In this document: one piece after another, positions 26,257-36,715 of the stretch
Position numbering within the stretch: position 1 is the stretch's first letter
Layout of the letters: each line of letters opens with the position of its first letter
Assembly: GCF_000156195.1 (NCBI RefSeq)
Contig: NZ_GG688327.1
Span: 752 to 64,751 of the forward strand
Direction: 5' to 3'
Source of the DNA: Bacteroides finegoldii DSM 17565
GTDB lineage: Bacteria > Bacteroidota > Bacteroidia > Bacteroidales > Bacteroidaceae
Length of the DNA: 64,000 nt
Program-made: the position numbers and the translations under genes
The notes under the pieces: model-generated
Told to the model about the DNA's origin: nothing
The model's input: only the letters and a program-made list of their open reading frames with translations
Database searches by the model: none

Positions 26257-28722
26257 ATGAAAACAACAATCAACTGTTTTCTTCCTTTCAGCCAGTTGGA
26301 AGAAACTGTGCAAACAGTTAAAGAGTTACGTGCATCGACGCTGGTAGACAAAATTTATTTATTGGCATCGCCAATTACCAATGTCTGTATTCCCGGATGC
26401 GAACTCATCTCTGTAGAGAAAATGCAGTCTACACAAGCGATGCGAGCTATTGCAGAACATTCTGATAAAACATATACCTTGCTCTATACCAAACACACTG
26501 CACTAAAAATAGGCATGTTCGCTCTTGAAAGAATGGTTCAAATAATGGGAATGACCCAAGCTGGCATGGTATATGCAGACCATTACCAACAGATGGACAG
26601 TGTGCAAAAACCTGCTCCGGTCATTGATTACCAATTCGGCAGCCTGCGTGACGACTTCAATTTCGGCTCGGTTTTACTGTTCAATGCCAACGTATTCAAG
26701 GAAGTTATAGAAAATACGGAAGAGGAATATCAATATGCAGGCTTGTATGATTTGAGACTCAAAATATCCCAAAAGAGCAAACTGGTACATATCAACGAAT
26801 ATCTATATACCGAAGTAGAAAGTGACAAGCGGGAAAGCGGTGAGAAGCAGTTCGATTATGTAGACCCTAAAAACCGTCAGGTACAGATTGAAATGGAACA
26901 GGCATGCACCAACCATTTGAAGGAAATTGGCGGATATCTTTATCCTATCTTCCGTCCCGTAGACTTTTCTTCCCACACTTTTGAATATGAAGCTTCTGTC
27001 ATTATACCCGTACGCAACCGTATTCGCACAGTCAAAGATGCCGTACGCTCGGCACTGAACCAGCAAACGACCTTTCCGTTCAATGTCATTGTCATCGACA
27101 ATCATTCGACAGACGGGACCAGTGAAGTTCTCCATGAACTTAGTTCGGACAAGCGGCTGATTCACGTCATTCCCGAAAGAGATGACCTCGGTATAGGCGG
27201 ATGTTGGAACATAGGTATCCATCACGAGAAATGCGGAAAGTTTGCCGTCCAGCTTGATAGCGATGACGTGTATAAAGACGAACATAGCCTGCAAATCATC
27301 ATTGATACTTTCTATAAACAGAAATGTGCAATGGTAATCGGCACTTATATAATGACTAACTTTGATATGCAGGAAATTGCCCCCGGCATCATCGATCATA
27401 AGGAATGGACGCCCGACAACGGACGAAATAATGCATTACGTATCAACGGCCTGGGAGCTCCCCGTGCATTCTACACGCCCATTCTTCGGGAAATCAAAGT
27501 CCCGAACACAAGCTATGGAGAAGATTATGCCCTTGGATTGAAAATTTCACACGATTATCAGATAGGCAGAATATACGACGTGATTTACCTTTGCCGCCGT
27601 TGGGAAGGCAACTCGGATGCTGCACTGCCTGTTGAGAAAATCAACCAGAATAATCTATATAAAGACCGGCTTCGTACGTGGGAATTGGAACAGCGCATCC
27701 TGCAACAAGAAACGACATTAGAGAATATTCAGCAAAAAATCGAACAGTTATTCCAAAAGCAAACTCTTTCTTGGAAACTAGCCAAAGAGAATTACCAAGC
27801 ATTGGAACAGTATCGGTCACGAACAAAAGAAATATCCAAATGGTTTGGTAATGACGGTTTAGGTGCGAACCTATTCCTTAATCCGAAACGTATTCTTTCA
27901 GCTACCGCACAGACAGATATTGCCTCCATTCACTCACGGCCTTGCTTCCTCTGCCAAACAAACCGACCGCAGGAACAAGAGTTCATCAGTTATAGGAATT
28001 ATCAGATACTGGTTAATCCCTATCCCATATTTAAACACCACTTTACAATTGTAGATAAGGAACACAAGTCGCAATCCATAGTCGGGCGTTTTAAAGATAT
28101 GATAGAATTCACCGACATAATGAGAGAATACTTTCTTATGTATAATGGACCGGAATGTGGAGCTTCCGCTCCCGATCATGCCCATTTTCAAGCTTGCAGT
28201 AAAGAGGAAAGTATGCAGGGATCATATTACGATCACATAGATTTAATAGATAACGACAAGGTGCAAATTAGTTATGAAAATTTCCCGTACAGTTTCATCA
28301 GGATTCAGGCGAAAAATAAGAAAACAATGTCGAAAACCTTTCATCTGATTTACGACATCTTAGCTGCCAATAATAACGGAAAAGAACCAATGATGAATAT
28401 TCTTGCCTGGTATGGTTTGGAACGCACCAAAGAGGATTTTGGAAAGAACTACGACGATCAATTTGAGTCAGTGGCCGAACACCCTTACAATTGTATTATC
28501 TTCTTACGCAGCAAACATCGTCCCGACTGCTATTACGCAAAAGGAGACGAACAAATTCTCATCAGTCCTGCTATTGCTGAAATGAACGGCATATTCCCTA
28601 TAGTACGTGAAGAGGATATGGAGAAACTGACTCCTGAAAAAGTATATGATATCTATCGGGAAGTATCGATATCTAAAGAAAAGCTACAAGAAATAATAGA
28701 ACGCATTAAAGCCGCCTTATGA
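26257..28722 (+). CDS. Fusion of two GT-A (GT2) domains with a GalT/HIT-like DUF4922 domain
   Basis: An 821-residue protein without signal peptide. Residues 1-200 look like a degenerate GT-A domain. Residues 245-480 form a GT2 domain with Val-Ile-Ile-Pro-Val at its start and an Asp-Ser-Asp-Asp motif at 334-337. A coiled-coil-like stretch (485-535) leads to DUF4922 (550-815). This carries a CxxC pair (Cys563, Cys566) and His641-Ala-His643-Phe-Gln645, the HxHxQ motif of GalT, Ap4A phosphorylase and GDP-L-galactose phosphorylase. A nucleotidyl-transfer or phosphorolysis step linked to glycosyl transfer is therefore likely. The stop overlaps the SpoIID start by 4 nt (ATGA). Domain calls are firm; the substrate is unknown. 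Confidence 0.85.
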   Translation: MKTTINCFLPFSQLEETVQTVKELRASTLVDKIYLLASPITNVCIPGCELISVEKMQSTQAMRAIAEHSDKTYTLLYTKHTALKIGMFALERMVQIMGMTQAGMVYADHYQQMDSVQKPAPVIDYQFGSLRDDFNFGSVLLFNANVFKEVIENTEEEYQYAGLYDLRLKISQKSKLVHINEYLYTEVESDKRESGEKQFDYVDPKNRQVQIEMEQACTNHLKEIGGYLYPIFRPVDFSSHTFEYEASVIIPVRNRIRTVKDAVRSALNQQTTFPFNVIVIDNHSTDGTSEVLHELSSDKRLIHVIPERDDLGIGGCWNIGIHHEKCGKFAVQLDSDDVYKDEHSLQIIIDTFYKQKCAMVIGTYIMTNFDMQEIAPGIIDHKEWTPDNGRNNALRINGLGAPRAFYTPILREIKVPNTSYGEDYALGLKISHDYQIGRIYDVIYLCRRWEGNSDAALPVEKINQNNLYKDRLRTWELEQRILQQETTLENIQQKIEQLFQKQTLSWKLAKENYQALEQYRSRTKEISKWFGNDGLGANLFLNPKRILSATAQTDIASIHSRPCFLCQTNRPQEQEFISYRNYQILVNPYPIFKHHFTIVDKEHKSQSIVGRFKDMIEFTDIMREYFLMYNGPECGASAPDHAHFQACSKEESMQGSYYDHIDLIDNDKVQISYENFPYSFIRIQAKNKKTMSKTFHLIYDILAANNNGKEPMMNILAWYGLERTKEDFGKNYDDQFESVAEHPYNCIIFLRSKHRPDCYYAKGDEQILISPAIAEMNGIFPIVREEDMEKLTPEKVYDIYREVSISKEKLQEIIERIKAAL

Positions 28723-30050
28723 CAGAGCCTCAAATAGCAGTTGGCATTCTTTCTGGGAAAGAGATTGAATTCTCTTTCCCAGTGAAATTTAGTTCTTCTG
28801 TCAGAACGGAAATTTCCGGGACACAGAAAGTTATTTATCAGGATGGGAAGATTCATTGGCAAGGGAAAGAGTACGACGAATTATCCTTCATTCCTCCACA
28901 AAATGCACATGCTTTCTTTGAACTGAAAGATGTGACCATCGGAATCAACTTCCATTGGGAACGCAAAGAAGTCCAGAAATTCAAAGGGGAATTAAAGATT
29001 ATCATCGAAGGAGAACAACTAACCGCCATCAATGTGATTTCCATTGAAGAATATCTTACCAGTGTAATTTCATCCGAAATGAGCGCAACAGCTTCTTTAG
29101 AACTACTAAAGGCTCACGCCGTCATCTCCCGAAGCTGGCTAGTTAATAAGTTGAGAGTTGAGAATGGAGAGTTGAGAGTTACTCTGCAGCCGGACAGCGC
29201 AGCCCACTCTCAACTCTCCATTCTCAACTCTCAACTTATAAAATGGTATGACCATGAAGCACATAGAAATTTCGATGTATGTGCCGATGATCATTGCCAG
29301 CGTTATCAGGGAATTACACGAGCCTCAACACCGCAAGCCATCGAAGCAGTCTCCGCCACGCGGGGGGAAGTGCTGATGTATAAAGGAGCGATTTGTGATG
29401 CCCGTTTCTCTAAATGTTGTGGCGGAGCTTTTGAAGAGTTCCAAAATTGTTGGGAAAACGTAAAGCATCCTTATCTAATCAGACAACGGGATAGCAAGAC
29501 TGAAAAACAACTTCCCGATTTGACCATAGAGGCGGAAGCTGATAAATGGATACGCACCTCGCCTGTTGCTTTCTGTAACACGCAGGATAAGAAAATTCTA
29601 AGCCAAATCTTAAACAATTACGATCAGGAAACTGCAGACTTCTATCGTTGGAAAGTCAGTTATTCGCAACAAGAGCTTTCAGAACTGATTCATCAACGTT
29701 CAGGGATTGATTTCGGACAAATCATTGATTTAATTCCTGTAGAACGGGGAACATCCGGACGTCTTGTCCGACTAAAGATTGTAGGAACCTTACGGACACT
29801 CATCATTGGAAAAGAGTTGGAGATACGCCGCACTCTATCAACGTCCCATCTTTACAGCTCCGCTTTTGTCATAGACAAGGAGTACGGAGATGAACTCCCT
29901 TCACGATTCATCCTTACCGGAGCCGGATGGGGGCATGGAGTAGGACTTTGCCAAATCGGTGCCGCCGTGATGGGAGAACAAGGTTATAAGTATGAAGAAA
30001 TACTATCTCACTATTACCCCGGTAGTACGCTTGAAAAACAATATAAATAA
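28719..30050 (+). CDS. SpoIID/LytB domain protein
   Basis: A 443-residue protein without an obvious signal peptide. The SpoIID domain spans about 95-440, with the core motifs [10 protein letters not shown] near 112-121, a cysteine pair in Cys-Cys-Gly-Gly near 232 and Gly-His-Gly-Val-Gly-Leu-Cys-Gln near 407. SpoIID of Bacillus is a lytic transglycosylase acting on glycan strands; others enhance amidases. Residues 143-174 are encoded by a perfect inverted repeat and replace a normally variable loop. It is coupled to the upstream fusion gene and lies 15 bp before the AmpG-like gene. A role in processing cell-wall fragments is inferred from the operon. Confidence 0.87.
   Translation: MTEPQIAVGILSGKEIEFSFPVKFSSSVRTEISGTQKVIYQDGKIHWQGKEYDELSFIPPQNAHAFFELKDVTIGINFHWERKEVQKFKGELKIIIEGEQLTAINVISIEEYLTSVISSEMSATASLELLKAHAVISRSWLVNKLRVENGELRVTLQPDSAAHSQLSILNSQLIKWYDHEAHRNFDVCADDHCQRYQGITRASTPQAIEAVSATRGEVLMYKGAICDARFSKCCGGAFEEFQNCWENVKHPYLIRQRDSKTEKQLPDLTIEAEADKWIRTSPVAFCNTQDKKILSQILNNYDQETADFYRWKVSYSQQELSELIHQRSGIDFGQIIDLIPVERGTSGRLVRLKIVGTLRTLIIGKELEIRRTLSTSHLYSSAFVIDKEYGDELPSRFILTGAGWGHGVGLCQIGAAVMGEQGYKYEEILSHYYPGSTLEKQYK
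29146..29239. repeat. Perfect 34-nt inverted repeat inside the SpoIID-domain coding sequence
   Basis: Arms 29146-29179 and 29206-29239 are exact reverse complements (34 of 34), with a 26-nt loop. The arms are built of GAGAGTTGA-type units and belong to the same family as the repeat at 48945-48977. The insertion keeps the reading frame and is translated as a Leu/Asn/Ser/Gln-rich segment. Confidence 0.9.
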
Positions 30051-30065
30051 AATCGAACGAATGCC

Positions 30066-31358
30066 ATGACAACACCCACTACAAAAAGAAATCCCTGGAG
30101 CTGGATACCCACCCTCTACTTCGCAGAAGGGCTGCCATACGTAGCGGTAATGACGATTGCTGTTATCATGTACAAGCGTTTGGGATTATCCAATACGGAA
30201 ATAGCCTTATACACTTCCTGGCTTTATCTTCCCTGGACTATCAAACCGTTATGGAGTCCATTCGTCGATCTGGTGAAAACGAAACGTTCCTGGATTATCG
30301 CCATGCAAGGGTTCATCGCCGCCGGATTTGCAGGCATCGCCTTTTTTATCCCAACGGCACATTACGTACAATTCACCCTTGCTTTCTTTTGGTTATTGGC
30401 ATTCAGTTCGGCTACCCATGACATCGCAGCAGACGGTTTTTATATGCTCGGCCTCAACAACAAGGAACAATCTTTCTTTGTAGGCATCCGAAACACATTC
30501 TACCGACTCGCCAATATTTTCGGGCAAGGTATTCTCGTCATGCTTGCAGGATGGTTGGAAACCTCTCAAGGCAATATACCTCTGGCATGGAGCATCACTT
30601 TCTACCTCCTGGCCGGATTATTCCTGGCTCTTACTTTGTACCATCGCTTTATCCTCCCCCATCCCGATTCCGATGTCAAACGTCCCGGACTCACAGCAGG
30701 TAAGCTATTAGAAGACTTTCTTCTGACTTTTGTCACTTTCTTCAAAAAGAAACACTTGGGTCTCATGTTCTTTTTCTTACTCACCTACCGATTGGGAGAA
30801 TCACAGCTAGCCAAGATTGCTTCCCCCTTCCTACTCGACCATGCCGATAAAGGCGGATTGGAACTATCCACGGCAACAGTTGGAATGATATACGGAACTA
30901 TTGGTGTCATAGCCTTGTTACTTGGTGGAATTATCAGCGGCTTTCTCGTTTCACGTGACGGATTCAAGAAATGGATATTACCTATGGCATTAGCCATCAA
31001 CCTTCCCGACATATTATATGTATGGATGGCTGCAGCCACTCCTAACAACCCGATATTGATTTCCACCTGCGTAGCTATCGAACAACTGGGTTATGGTTTC
31101 GGTTTCACAGCCTATATGCTTTATCTGATTTATATTGCCGAAGGCGGGCACAAGACAGCTCATTATGCTATCGGAACCGGATTTATGGCACTTGGAATGA
31201 TGCTTCCCGGTATGCCGGCAGGGTGGATACAAGAACATCTCGGATACACCAATTTCTTTATCTGGGTTTGTATTTGTACGATACCCGGTATTATTGCTTC
31301 ATTAATGATTCGCAACCGATTGGATGATTCTTTCGGAAAAAGCAATAAATTCACGTGA
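30066..31358 (+). CDS. AmpG-like MFS permease
   Basis: A 430-residue protein with twelve predicted membrane segments. The N-terminal Tyr-Phe-Ala-Glu-Gly-Leu-Pro-Tyr motif near 18-25 and the Trp-Thr-Ile-Lys-Pro-Leu-Trp-Ser-Pro motif near 57-65 are typical of AmpG/acetyl-CoA transporter-like MFS proteins. AmpG imports anhydro-muropeptides for cell-wall recycling. Its place between the SpoIID gene and a BadF-type sugar kinase supports this role. The kinase gene follows after 39 bp. Confidence 0.88.
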   Translation: MTTPTTKRNPWSWIPTLYFAEGLPYVAVMTIAVIMYKRLGLSNTEIALYTSWLYLPWTIKPLWSPFVDLVKTKRSWIIAMQGFIAAGFAGIAFFIPTAHYVQFTLAFFWLLAFSSATHDIAADGFYMLGLNNKEQSFFVGIRNTFYRLANIFGQGILVMLAGWLETSQGNIPLAWSITFYLLAGLFLALTLYHRFILPHPDSDVKRPGLTAGKLLEDFLLTFVTFFKKKHLGLMFFFLLTYRLGESQLAKIASPFLLDHADKGGLELSTATVGMIYGTIGVIALLLGGIISGFLVSRDGFKKWILPMALAINLPDILYVWMAAATPNNPILISTCVAIEQLGYGFGFTAYMLYLIYIAEGGHKTAHYAIGTGFMALGMMLPGMPAGWIQEHLGYTNFFIWVCICTIPGIIASLMIRNRLDDSFGKSNKFT

Positions 31359-31397
31359 TTATATTTAAGATATTAAACTGAAAATATACAGTAAACT

Positions 31398-32249
31398 ATG
31401 ATGCTTATCGCAGACAGCGGTTCTACCAAGACCGACTGGTGTGTCATCCTCGATAATACACCCATCAAAAGGATTGGAACGAAAGGACTCAATCCCTTCT
31501 TCCAATCAGAAGAAGAAATTCAGCAAGAACTGACACATTCCCTCCTGCCGCAATTGCCGGAAGGAACAATCGACTCTGTTTACTTTTACGGTGCAGGCTG
31601 TACACCCGAGAAAGCTCCCACCCTCCGGCGGGCAATAGCCGACAGTTTACCTGTTGTCGGAAATATCAAAGCCTACTCGGATATGCTGGCTGCCGCTCGT
31701 GGACTATGCGGTCGTGAAGCAGGCATTACCTGTATACTGGGAACAGGTTCCAACTCCTGTTTCTATGACGGTAAAGAGATTGTCAACCACATTTCTCCTT
31801 TAGGCTTTATCCTGGGTGACGAAGGAAGCGGAGCTGTTCTAGGCAAGTTACTAGTCGGTGACATCTTGAAGAATCAACTCTCTCCCGCCATCAAAGAAGT
31901 ATTTCTAAAACAATTCGACCTGACAGTTCCCGAAATCATTGACCGGGTTTACCGTCAGCCCTTCCCGAATCGTTTTCTGGCAAGCCTGTCACCTTTTATA
32001 GCACAACATCTGGAAGAACCTGGAATACGACAATTAGTGCTAGGCAGCTTCATTGCTTTTCTCCGAAGAAATGTAATGCAATATGATTACACGCAGTATC
32101 CGGCACATTTCATAGGATCAGTAGCTCATTGTTACAAAGAGATACTTCAAGAGGCAGCACAAGAGACAGGTATTAGAATCGGAAAGATTTTGCAAAGCCC
32201 GATGGAAGGACTCATCCAATATCATTCCGATCCGTTACATCAGCCGTAG
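31398..32249 (+). CDS. BadF/BadG-type amino-sugar kinase (GlcNAc or MurNAc kinase)
   Basis: A 283-residue ASKHA-fold kinase. The first phosphate motif is Ala-Asp-Ser-Gly-Ser-Thr-Lys-Thr-Asp-Trp (5-14), the second is Leu-Gly-Thr-Gly-Ser-Asn-Ser near 115, and Gly-Asp-Glu-Gly-Ser-Gly near 140. These match the N-acetylglucosamine kinase-like branch; related kinases in Bacteroidetes act on N-acetylmuramic acid. As the last gene of the salvage operon it would phosphorylate sugars from imported muropeptides. The stop codon is one base from the convergent phnW stop. Confidence 0.85.
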   Translation: MMLIADSGSTKTDWCVILDNTPIKRIGTKGLNPFFQSEEEIQQELTHSLLPQLPEGTIDSVYFYGAGCTPEKAPTLRRAIADSLPVVGNIKAYSDMLAAARGLCGREAGITCILGTGSNSCFYDGKEIVNHISPLGFILGDEGSGAVLGKLLVGDILKNQLSPAIKEVFLKQFDLTVPEIIDRVYRQPFPNRFLASLSPFIAQHLEEPGIRQLVLGSFIAFLRRNVMQYDYTQYPAHFIGSVAHCYKEILQEAAQETGIRIGKILQSPMEGLIQYHSDPLHQP

Positions 32250-32250
32250 A

Positions 32251-33333
32251 TTAGCTTTCCTTGATCGTTTCTATCAGCTTCATAAAGTCAGTCGGATGAA
32301 CGTCACCGATATTGCCGATACGGAAAGTATCTGCCTGTGATATCTTTCCCGGATAGATGACAAACCCTTTAGCTTTCAGTTTCAGATAGAAATCTTTAAA
32401 GTTAAAGTCAGCCGAAGGATAATAGAAAGAGGTGATAACAGGCGACTGCTGTTCATCGGGCAGCAGAGTCTTATAGCCTAAAGCGCGCATACCTTCCACC
32501 AATACGCGATGGTTCTCACAGTAGCGGGCATGACGAGCTTCTACACCACCTTCGGCTTTCAATTCAGTCAAAGCCTGCATGAAGGCACGTACCACGTGAG
32601 TAGGCGAGGTAAAACGCCATTTTCCATGTCCTTTCTCCATTGTTTCCCATTGCTCATAAAGATCGAGCGAAAGAGAACGGGCAATTCCCTTACATTTCTC
32701 CATCAAAGAACGACGGGCAATGATAAAGCCAAATCCCGGTACACCTTGAATACACTTGTTGGCACTACTGATCAAGAAATCGATACCTAACTTTGCCATA
32801 TCGATGGGTACTCCTCCAAAGCTACTCATAGCGTCCACTATCAATATCTTACCGTGACGCTTCACCACGGCGGCAATCTCCTCCAAAGGATTGAGCACAC
32901 CGGTCGTAGTCTCACAATGTACTACAGACACATGCGTCACCTCCTGATGTTCATTCAAATAAGTATCTATTTTATTGGCATTCACCGGTTCTATTTCTTC
33001 AAACCTCATCACGTGACAATCAATATGGTAATATTCGGAAATAATGCCCATACGCTTACCGTAAGCACCATTGGCTGCTACTAACAGTTTATCCTCAGGA
33101 CGAACTACAGAGCCAAGTGTGGCTTCCACACAAAAACTTCCGCTACCTTGCATCAGCACAGCCGTATACTCGTCAGGAGCGCTAGTAGCAATCTCCACCA
33201 ATTCTTTACGGATAACTTCTACAATACCAAGATTGTAATCTTCATCCCAAGTACACCAGTCGCTCATCATCGCTTGTTTCACAGTGTCGGTTGTAGTAAG
33301 AGGACCGGGAGTCAAAAGTAAATAAGGTCTCAT
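32251..33333 (-). CDS. phnW: 2-aminoethylphosphonate--pyruvate transaminase
   Basis: A 360-residue class V aminotransferase. Asp167 and Lys193 (in Ser-Ala-Asn-Lys-Cys) are the expected PLP-binding residues, and the N-terminal Leu-Leu-Thr-Pro-Gly-Pro motif is typical of PhnW. It moves the amino group of 2-aminoethylphosphonate to pyruvate, giving phosphonoacetaldehyde and alanine. It is the last gene of the DUF5690-phnX-phnW operon, 52 bp after phnX. Confidence 0.95.
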   Translation of the reverse strand: MRPYLLLTPGPLTTTDTVKQAMMSDWCTWDEDYNLGIVEVIRKELVEIATSAPDEYTAVLMQGSGSFCVEATLGSVVRPEDKLLVAANGAYGKRMGIISEYYHIDCHVMRFEEIEPVNANKIDTYLNEHQEVTHVSVVHCETTTGVLNPLEEIAAVVKRHGKILIVDAMSSFGGVPIDMAKLGIDFLISSANKCIQGVPGFGFIIARRSLMEKCKGIARSLSLDLYEQWETMEKGHGKWRFTSPTHVVRAFMQALTELKAEGGVEARHARYCENHRVLVEGMRALGYKTLLPDEQQSPVITSFYYPSADFNFKDFYLKLKAKGFVIYPGKISQADTFRIGNIGDVHPTDFMKLIETIKES

Positions 33334-33385
33334 ATTATCTTAAATTTATTCATTTATCGGTTTGTTATTTTTATTATTCTTTCTT

Positions 33386-34177
33386 TTATAATGCCATACG
33401 TTCATTGATATCCTCTATCAACATCGGCAGTTCGGCAATCGTGTCCACCACATAATCAGCACCAGCGGCATACATACGGTCCCGCACCTTAGCCATGCGG
33501 CATTTCAGTTCCCCCATCGGAAGAGTGCGGGTTTCTTCTTCAGTCAGTCCCAATTCGTTACTTCCCATTATTACACCTACACTCCACACACCGGCATTCA
33601 CACCTTCACGTATGTCTGCAATCGTATCACCATATTTCAGCACAGAGAAACGGGAGGCAACGTCCAGATCACACATATTGCGATAAATCATATAAGGCTT
33701 CGGACGACCACCGGGCAGATTGTCCGAAGTGACACAATTATCAATCCTGTAACCTTTCTTTTCTGCGGCAGGAATTACCACATCCATCATCTTTTGAGTA
33801 TATCCGGTAGTAGAACCGATTTTGATTCCCTGAGCACGTAGTTTGGCAATCACCTCCACCACACCGGGAATAGGCTCTGTATAATCTTCCAAAGTATCGA
33901 ACAATACCTTTTGGAAACGTTTATAGCATTCCTGCACATCCTCTTCGGTATAATCACGTCCGTACTTCTCACGAAAGTCCTTTCCTACCCGTTCAATGGA
34001 AAACAAAGCACGTATCTCTTCAATCTTAGTCACCCCCATGTGGGCACGTGTCTCGGCAGCCGTAACAGTCAGTCCCATCTGCTTGAAACTATCCACGAAA
34101 GCCGCTACCGGTGCAAAACATCCATAATCGACGGAAGTACCCGCCCAATCCATAATCACGCATTCTATTTTTTTCAT
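33386..34177 (-). CDS. phnX: Phosphonoacetaldehyde hydrolase
   Basis: From the start at 34177 the protein has 263 residues, matching characterised PhnX enzymes. The HAD nucleophile is Asp10 in Met-Asp-Trp-Ala-Gly-Thr, and Lys51 in Gly-Val-Thr-Lys-Ile-Glu is the Schiff-base lysine. It cleaves the C-P bond of phosphonoacetaldehyde to acetaldehyde and phosphate. A longer start at 34225 overlaps the DUF5690 stop as ATGA and might be used for coupling, but its extra 16 residues are unlike the family. Confidence 0.93.
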   Translation of the reverse strand: MKKIECVIMDWAGTSVDYGCFAPVAAFVDSFKQMGLTVTAAETRAHMGVTKIEEIRALFSIERVGKDFREKYGRDYTEEDVQECYKRFQKVLFDTLEDYTEPIPGVVEVIAKLRAQGIKIGSTTGYTQKMMDVVIPAAEKKGYRIDNCVTSDNLPGGRPKPYMIYRNMCDLDVASRFSVLKYGDTIADIREGVNAGVWSVGVIMGSNELGLTEEETRTLPMGELKCRMAKVRDRMYAAGADYVVDTIAELPMLIEDINERMAL

Positions 34178-34221
34178 ATTGCAGTTATTGATATTACTCA
34201 TTCTAGTGTAATTGATGTCAA

Positions 34222-35589
34222 TCATATCGTTGGATTTGAAGTTAATAATTCGTTGTAACTATTCATGTCATTTACCTTTCTTGCGCTACCCGTATCAGGG
34301 ATTTTCTTAGCCTTCATCACATAGACGGCCGCAGCGGCAAAAGCGATGCAACAGGTTATGCCTACAAATACACTCATCTCATTATAGAACACCGCCCAGT
34401 CTATATGCGAGGCTTTCAACTCCTTAAACAGCAGTAATGCTAACGTACCCACATAACCGACAAAATCTATAGTGATAATGAAGAATCCCACATTCCCCTT
34501 CACTTTGAAACAAGCAATGAACCTTTCAAAGAAAATGGTTTGGAAACTAAGGTAAGCAATGTCTATACAGAGCGTCTGCAAAAAGAGCCACAAAGTAGTA
34601 GACAACTGTACCTCTCCGCTACCTAGCAGAGCCAAGCCCCCCATACTTGCGGTAGAAAGTCCCAACAATGTATAAAGTACTTTCAAATGATTGCCGGAGA
34701 AAGCGAGTACGGCAAACGTGGACAATAATACCAATGTAGCGATGGTATCAAGTTGGGCAAACAGCCAGGAAGAAATTGTATCCACATCAATGATACAGAC
34801 AATGAAATCCTCTTTAATATCACGTTGTACAGTAAGCAACAGATTGGCGACAAAAAGCAAAAGCAGTAAGGGCATATATTGTTTGAAGAGCGCCCAACGT
34901 TGCTGTCCGTTGAGAGTGACACGAACGGAACGGGCTGCAATATCCGCTGCCGTAGGACGAGGAAACTTGGTCATCATCCATCCCATAAAGCAAAGCAACG
35001 GAAAGGCCAATCCCCCTACGAGTGCAGGCATCCAAAACTCACTGACATGAAGTTGATTCAGCGCATAAAGTCCGAGACTCTTTGCCACTCCCGAACTCAG
35101 CGCCATACTCACTCCCATAATACTTGCCAGAATATCGGTAGTACGACGACCTTCGAGAAAGCTGAATATCACTCCCCACATGCAACCCAAAGAAAGCCCG
35201 TTAAAGAAAAGTGCCACTATATTATAGGGCAATGGTAACAGACCGAACGCCAACAGGGAGGCTTCAGACAAGGCAGCAGATCCGATAATGAACTTCAACC
35301 GATTCTGCGGCTGCAATTCGGAAATATATTTAATGCCAAACAACTTGGCGCATACATAACCGATGAGTTGGATAATGCTCACCACAATCTTATAATCCAT
35401 ACCAGCCACCGTCAACCCTTCAAACTCAGCAGCAGTAAAGGGCTTACGCAAAGCGTAAACCAACGAGTAAGACAATAGTGCCGTACCACCCATCCAGAGA
35501 ATGAAAAGCCAGTCAGGAGTATGTCTTTCCGTTTTACCGTATTGTATGTCCGGTCTTTGTCCTATCAGTTTATTCAGTGATAAATTCAT
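34222..35589 (-). CDS. DUF5690 family membrane protein, candidate 2-aminoethylphosphonate transporter
   Basis: A 455-residue protein with about twelve membrane segments arranged like an MFS carrier and a conserved Tyr-Ala-Leu-Arg-Lys-Pro-Phe motif near 45-51, reminiscent of organophosphate:phosphate antiporters. I recognise it as DUF5690. It is the first gene of the operon with phnX and phnW, with no other phosphonate transporter in the window. Uptake of 2-aminoethylphosphonate is therefore a reasonable inference. Confidence 0.8.
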   Translation of the reverse strand: MNLSLNKLIGQRPDIQYGKTERHTPDWLFILWMGGTALLSYSLVYALRKPFTAAEFEGLTVAGMDYKIVVSIIQLIGYVCAKLFGIKYISELQPQNRLKFIIGSAALSEASLLAFGLLPLPYNIVALFFNGLSLGCMWGVIFSFLEGRRTTDILASIMGVSMALSSGVAKSLGLYALNQLHVSEFWMPALVGGLAFPLLCFMGWMMTKFPRPTAADIAARSVRVTLNGQQRWALFKQYMPLLLLLFVANLLLTVQRDIKEDFIVCIIDVDTISSWLFAQLDTIATLVLLSTFAVLAFSGNHLKVLYTLLGLSTASMGGLALLGSGEVQLSTTLWLFLQTLCIDIAYLSFQTIFFERFIACFKVKGNVGFFIITIDFVGYVGTLALLLFKELKASHIDWAVFYNEMSVFVGITCCIAFAAAAVYVMKAKKIPDTGSARKVNDMNSYNELLTSNPTI

Positions 35590-35611
35590 ATTCTTCTTCG
35601 TTTTGACATCG

Positions 35612-35619
35612 CAAAAGTA
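35612..35619 (-). promoter_or_regulatory. Putative -7 element for the DUF5690-phnX-phnW operon
   Basis: The minus strand reads TACTTTTG, fitting TAnnTTTG, 22 bp before the DUF5690 start. The -33 position reads TTTT or TTTA rather than TTTG. Confidence 0.42.
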
Positions 35620-35782
35620 GAGCCACCCAACGAGGTAAAAAATGAATAAAACAGGAATAATAAGTACGAAATAATTCAGAAATATTCATGTAATTGTAAT
35701 GTAACACACTGGAAAGAGGCTACAAAACAACCTTTTTACAATAAAAGTCACCGTATAGAGAGTTGAATTCAAGAGAGAAAGC

Positions 35783-35790
35783 TATTTTTG
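35783..35790 (+). promoter_or_regulatory. Putative -7 element for the divergent HTH-like gene
   Basis: TATTTTTG fits TAnnTTTG, with a TTG at 35763-35765 at slightly short spacing. Transcription would start near 35797, which favours the ATG at 35822 over the one at 35801. Confidence 0.42.
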
Positions 35791-35821
35791 TAACAAGCTA
35801 ATGAACTCCTCAATAAAAAAT

Positions 35822-36715
35822 ATGAATGAGCTGAAAGAAATCTACGACCGCATTACTTTCCTACGTGGAAAGGGTATCAAGATGAAAGAAATGGCCGAAC
35901 AAGCACAACTCACCCCGAGCGTATTGTCCGCCATGTATTCCACAGTATTCCCGGCATACTTCAAAAATGTGGAAAAAGGGATGGATGACAACGAAGCATT
36001 GGACAACGCTTTAATGTGGGTCAATAATCTTTCGAAAAAGAAACTCTTCGGACTACTTCCGCAAATGAAACAGGCACTCTTCGCTATGGAGGTGGTAGTA
36101 AAAGAAAAGCCGGACAGTATGAATCCTTTTCTTTCCGAACTGGAACACAACGCCAGGCAAAGTGTGAATCATATCACAAATTTCAGTGGCATATATACCA
36201 GCTACAGTCTCTCCTCCAACACCAATGACCTGAAAATCGAGCCTTACTTCATCGCTCCGGCCGAGAATGGCAACTACATCGAAGTGGGACACACGAATGC
36301 TCATGGCACCACTCATTGGGGATTCGGACTGATGAATGGCATGAGTCATCTCTATCTTGTTTTCAATGAGAGTCATGCCCCGCAACTTTCCATGTTCAAT
36401 ATTTGCCTCAAACTGCCGATGTTTGACCGTCCGCCTTTCCTACGCGGCATTTACCAATGCTTTGATTATAATTACAACCCTATCGCCCGCCGTATATTAT
36501 TGGTTAAACAGACCGACAATGCCGAACGTTCCAAGTTTCTTCAACAAAAAGGGAACCTGAAATCCTACGATGAGCTGAGTGAAATCGAGCGTCTCTATTA
36601 CAGCTATACCTGTCGTGAAGGAGACGTTATACGTATGTGTAACATCCCCACTCCCCAAATGACTACCGACGACCTGACATTGGAAAAGAAAATATTGGAA
36701 CTGAGTAAGCTATAA
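35822..36715 (+). CDS. Unrecognised protein with N-terminal HTH-like segment, candidate phn regulator
   Basis: From the ATG at 35822 the protein has 297 residues (304 from 35801). Residues 10-45 look like a helix-turn-helix of the Lys-Met-Lys-Glu-Met-Ala ... Leu-Thr-Pro-Ser-Val-Leu type. A helical middle (50-120) is followed by a mixed C-terminal domain (125-290) with no signal peptide or membrane segment. I do not recognise the family. Divergent placement next to the phosphonate operon suggests a regulator sensing a phosphonate or an intermediate, but this is inference only. Confidence 0.6.
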   Translation: MNELKEIYDRITFLRGKGIKMKEMAEQAQLTPSVLSAMYSTVFPAYFKNVEKGMDDNEALDNALMWVNNLSKKKLFGLLPQMKQALFAMEVVVKEKPDSMNPFLSELEHNARQSVNHITNFSGIYTSYSLSSNTNDLKIEPYFIAPAENGNYIEVGHTNAHGTTHWGFGLMNGMSHLYLVFNESHAPQLSMFNICLKLPMFDRPPFLRGIYQCFDYNYNPIARRILLVKQTDNAERSKFLQQKGNLKSYDELSEIERLYYSYTCREGDVIRMCNIPTPQMTTDDLTLEKKILELSKL

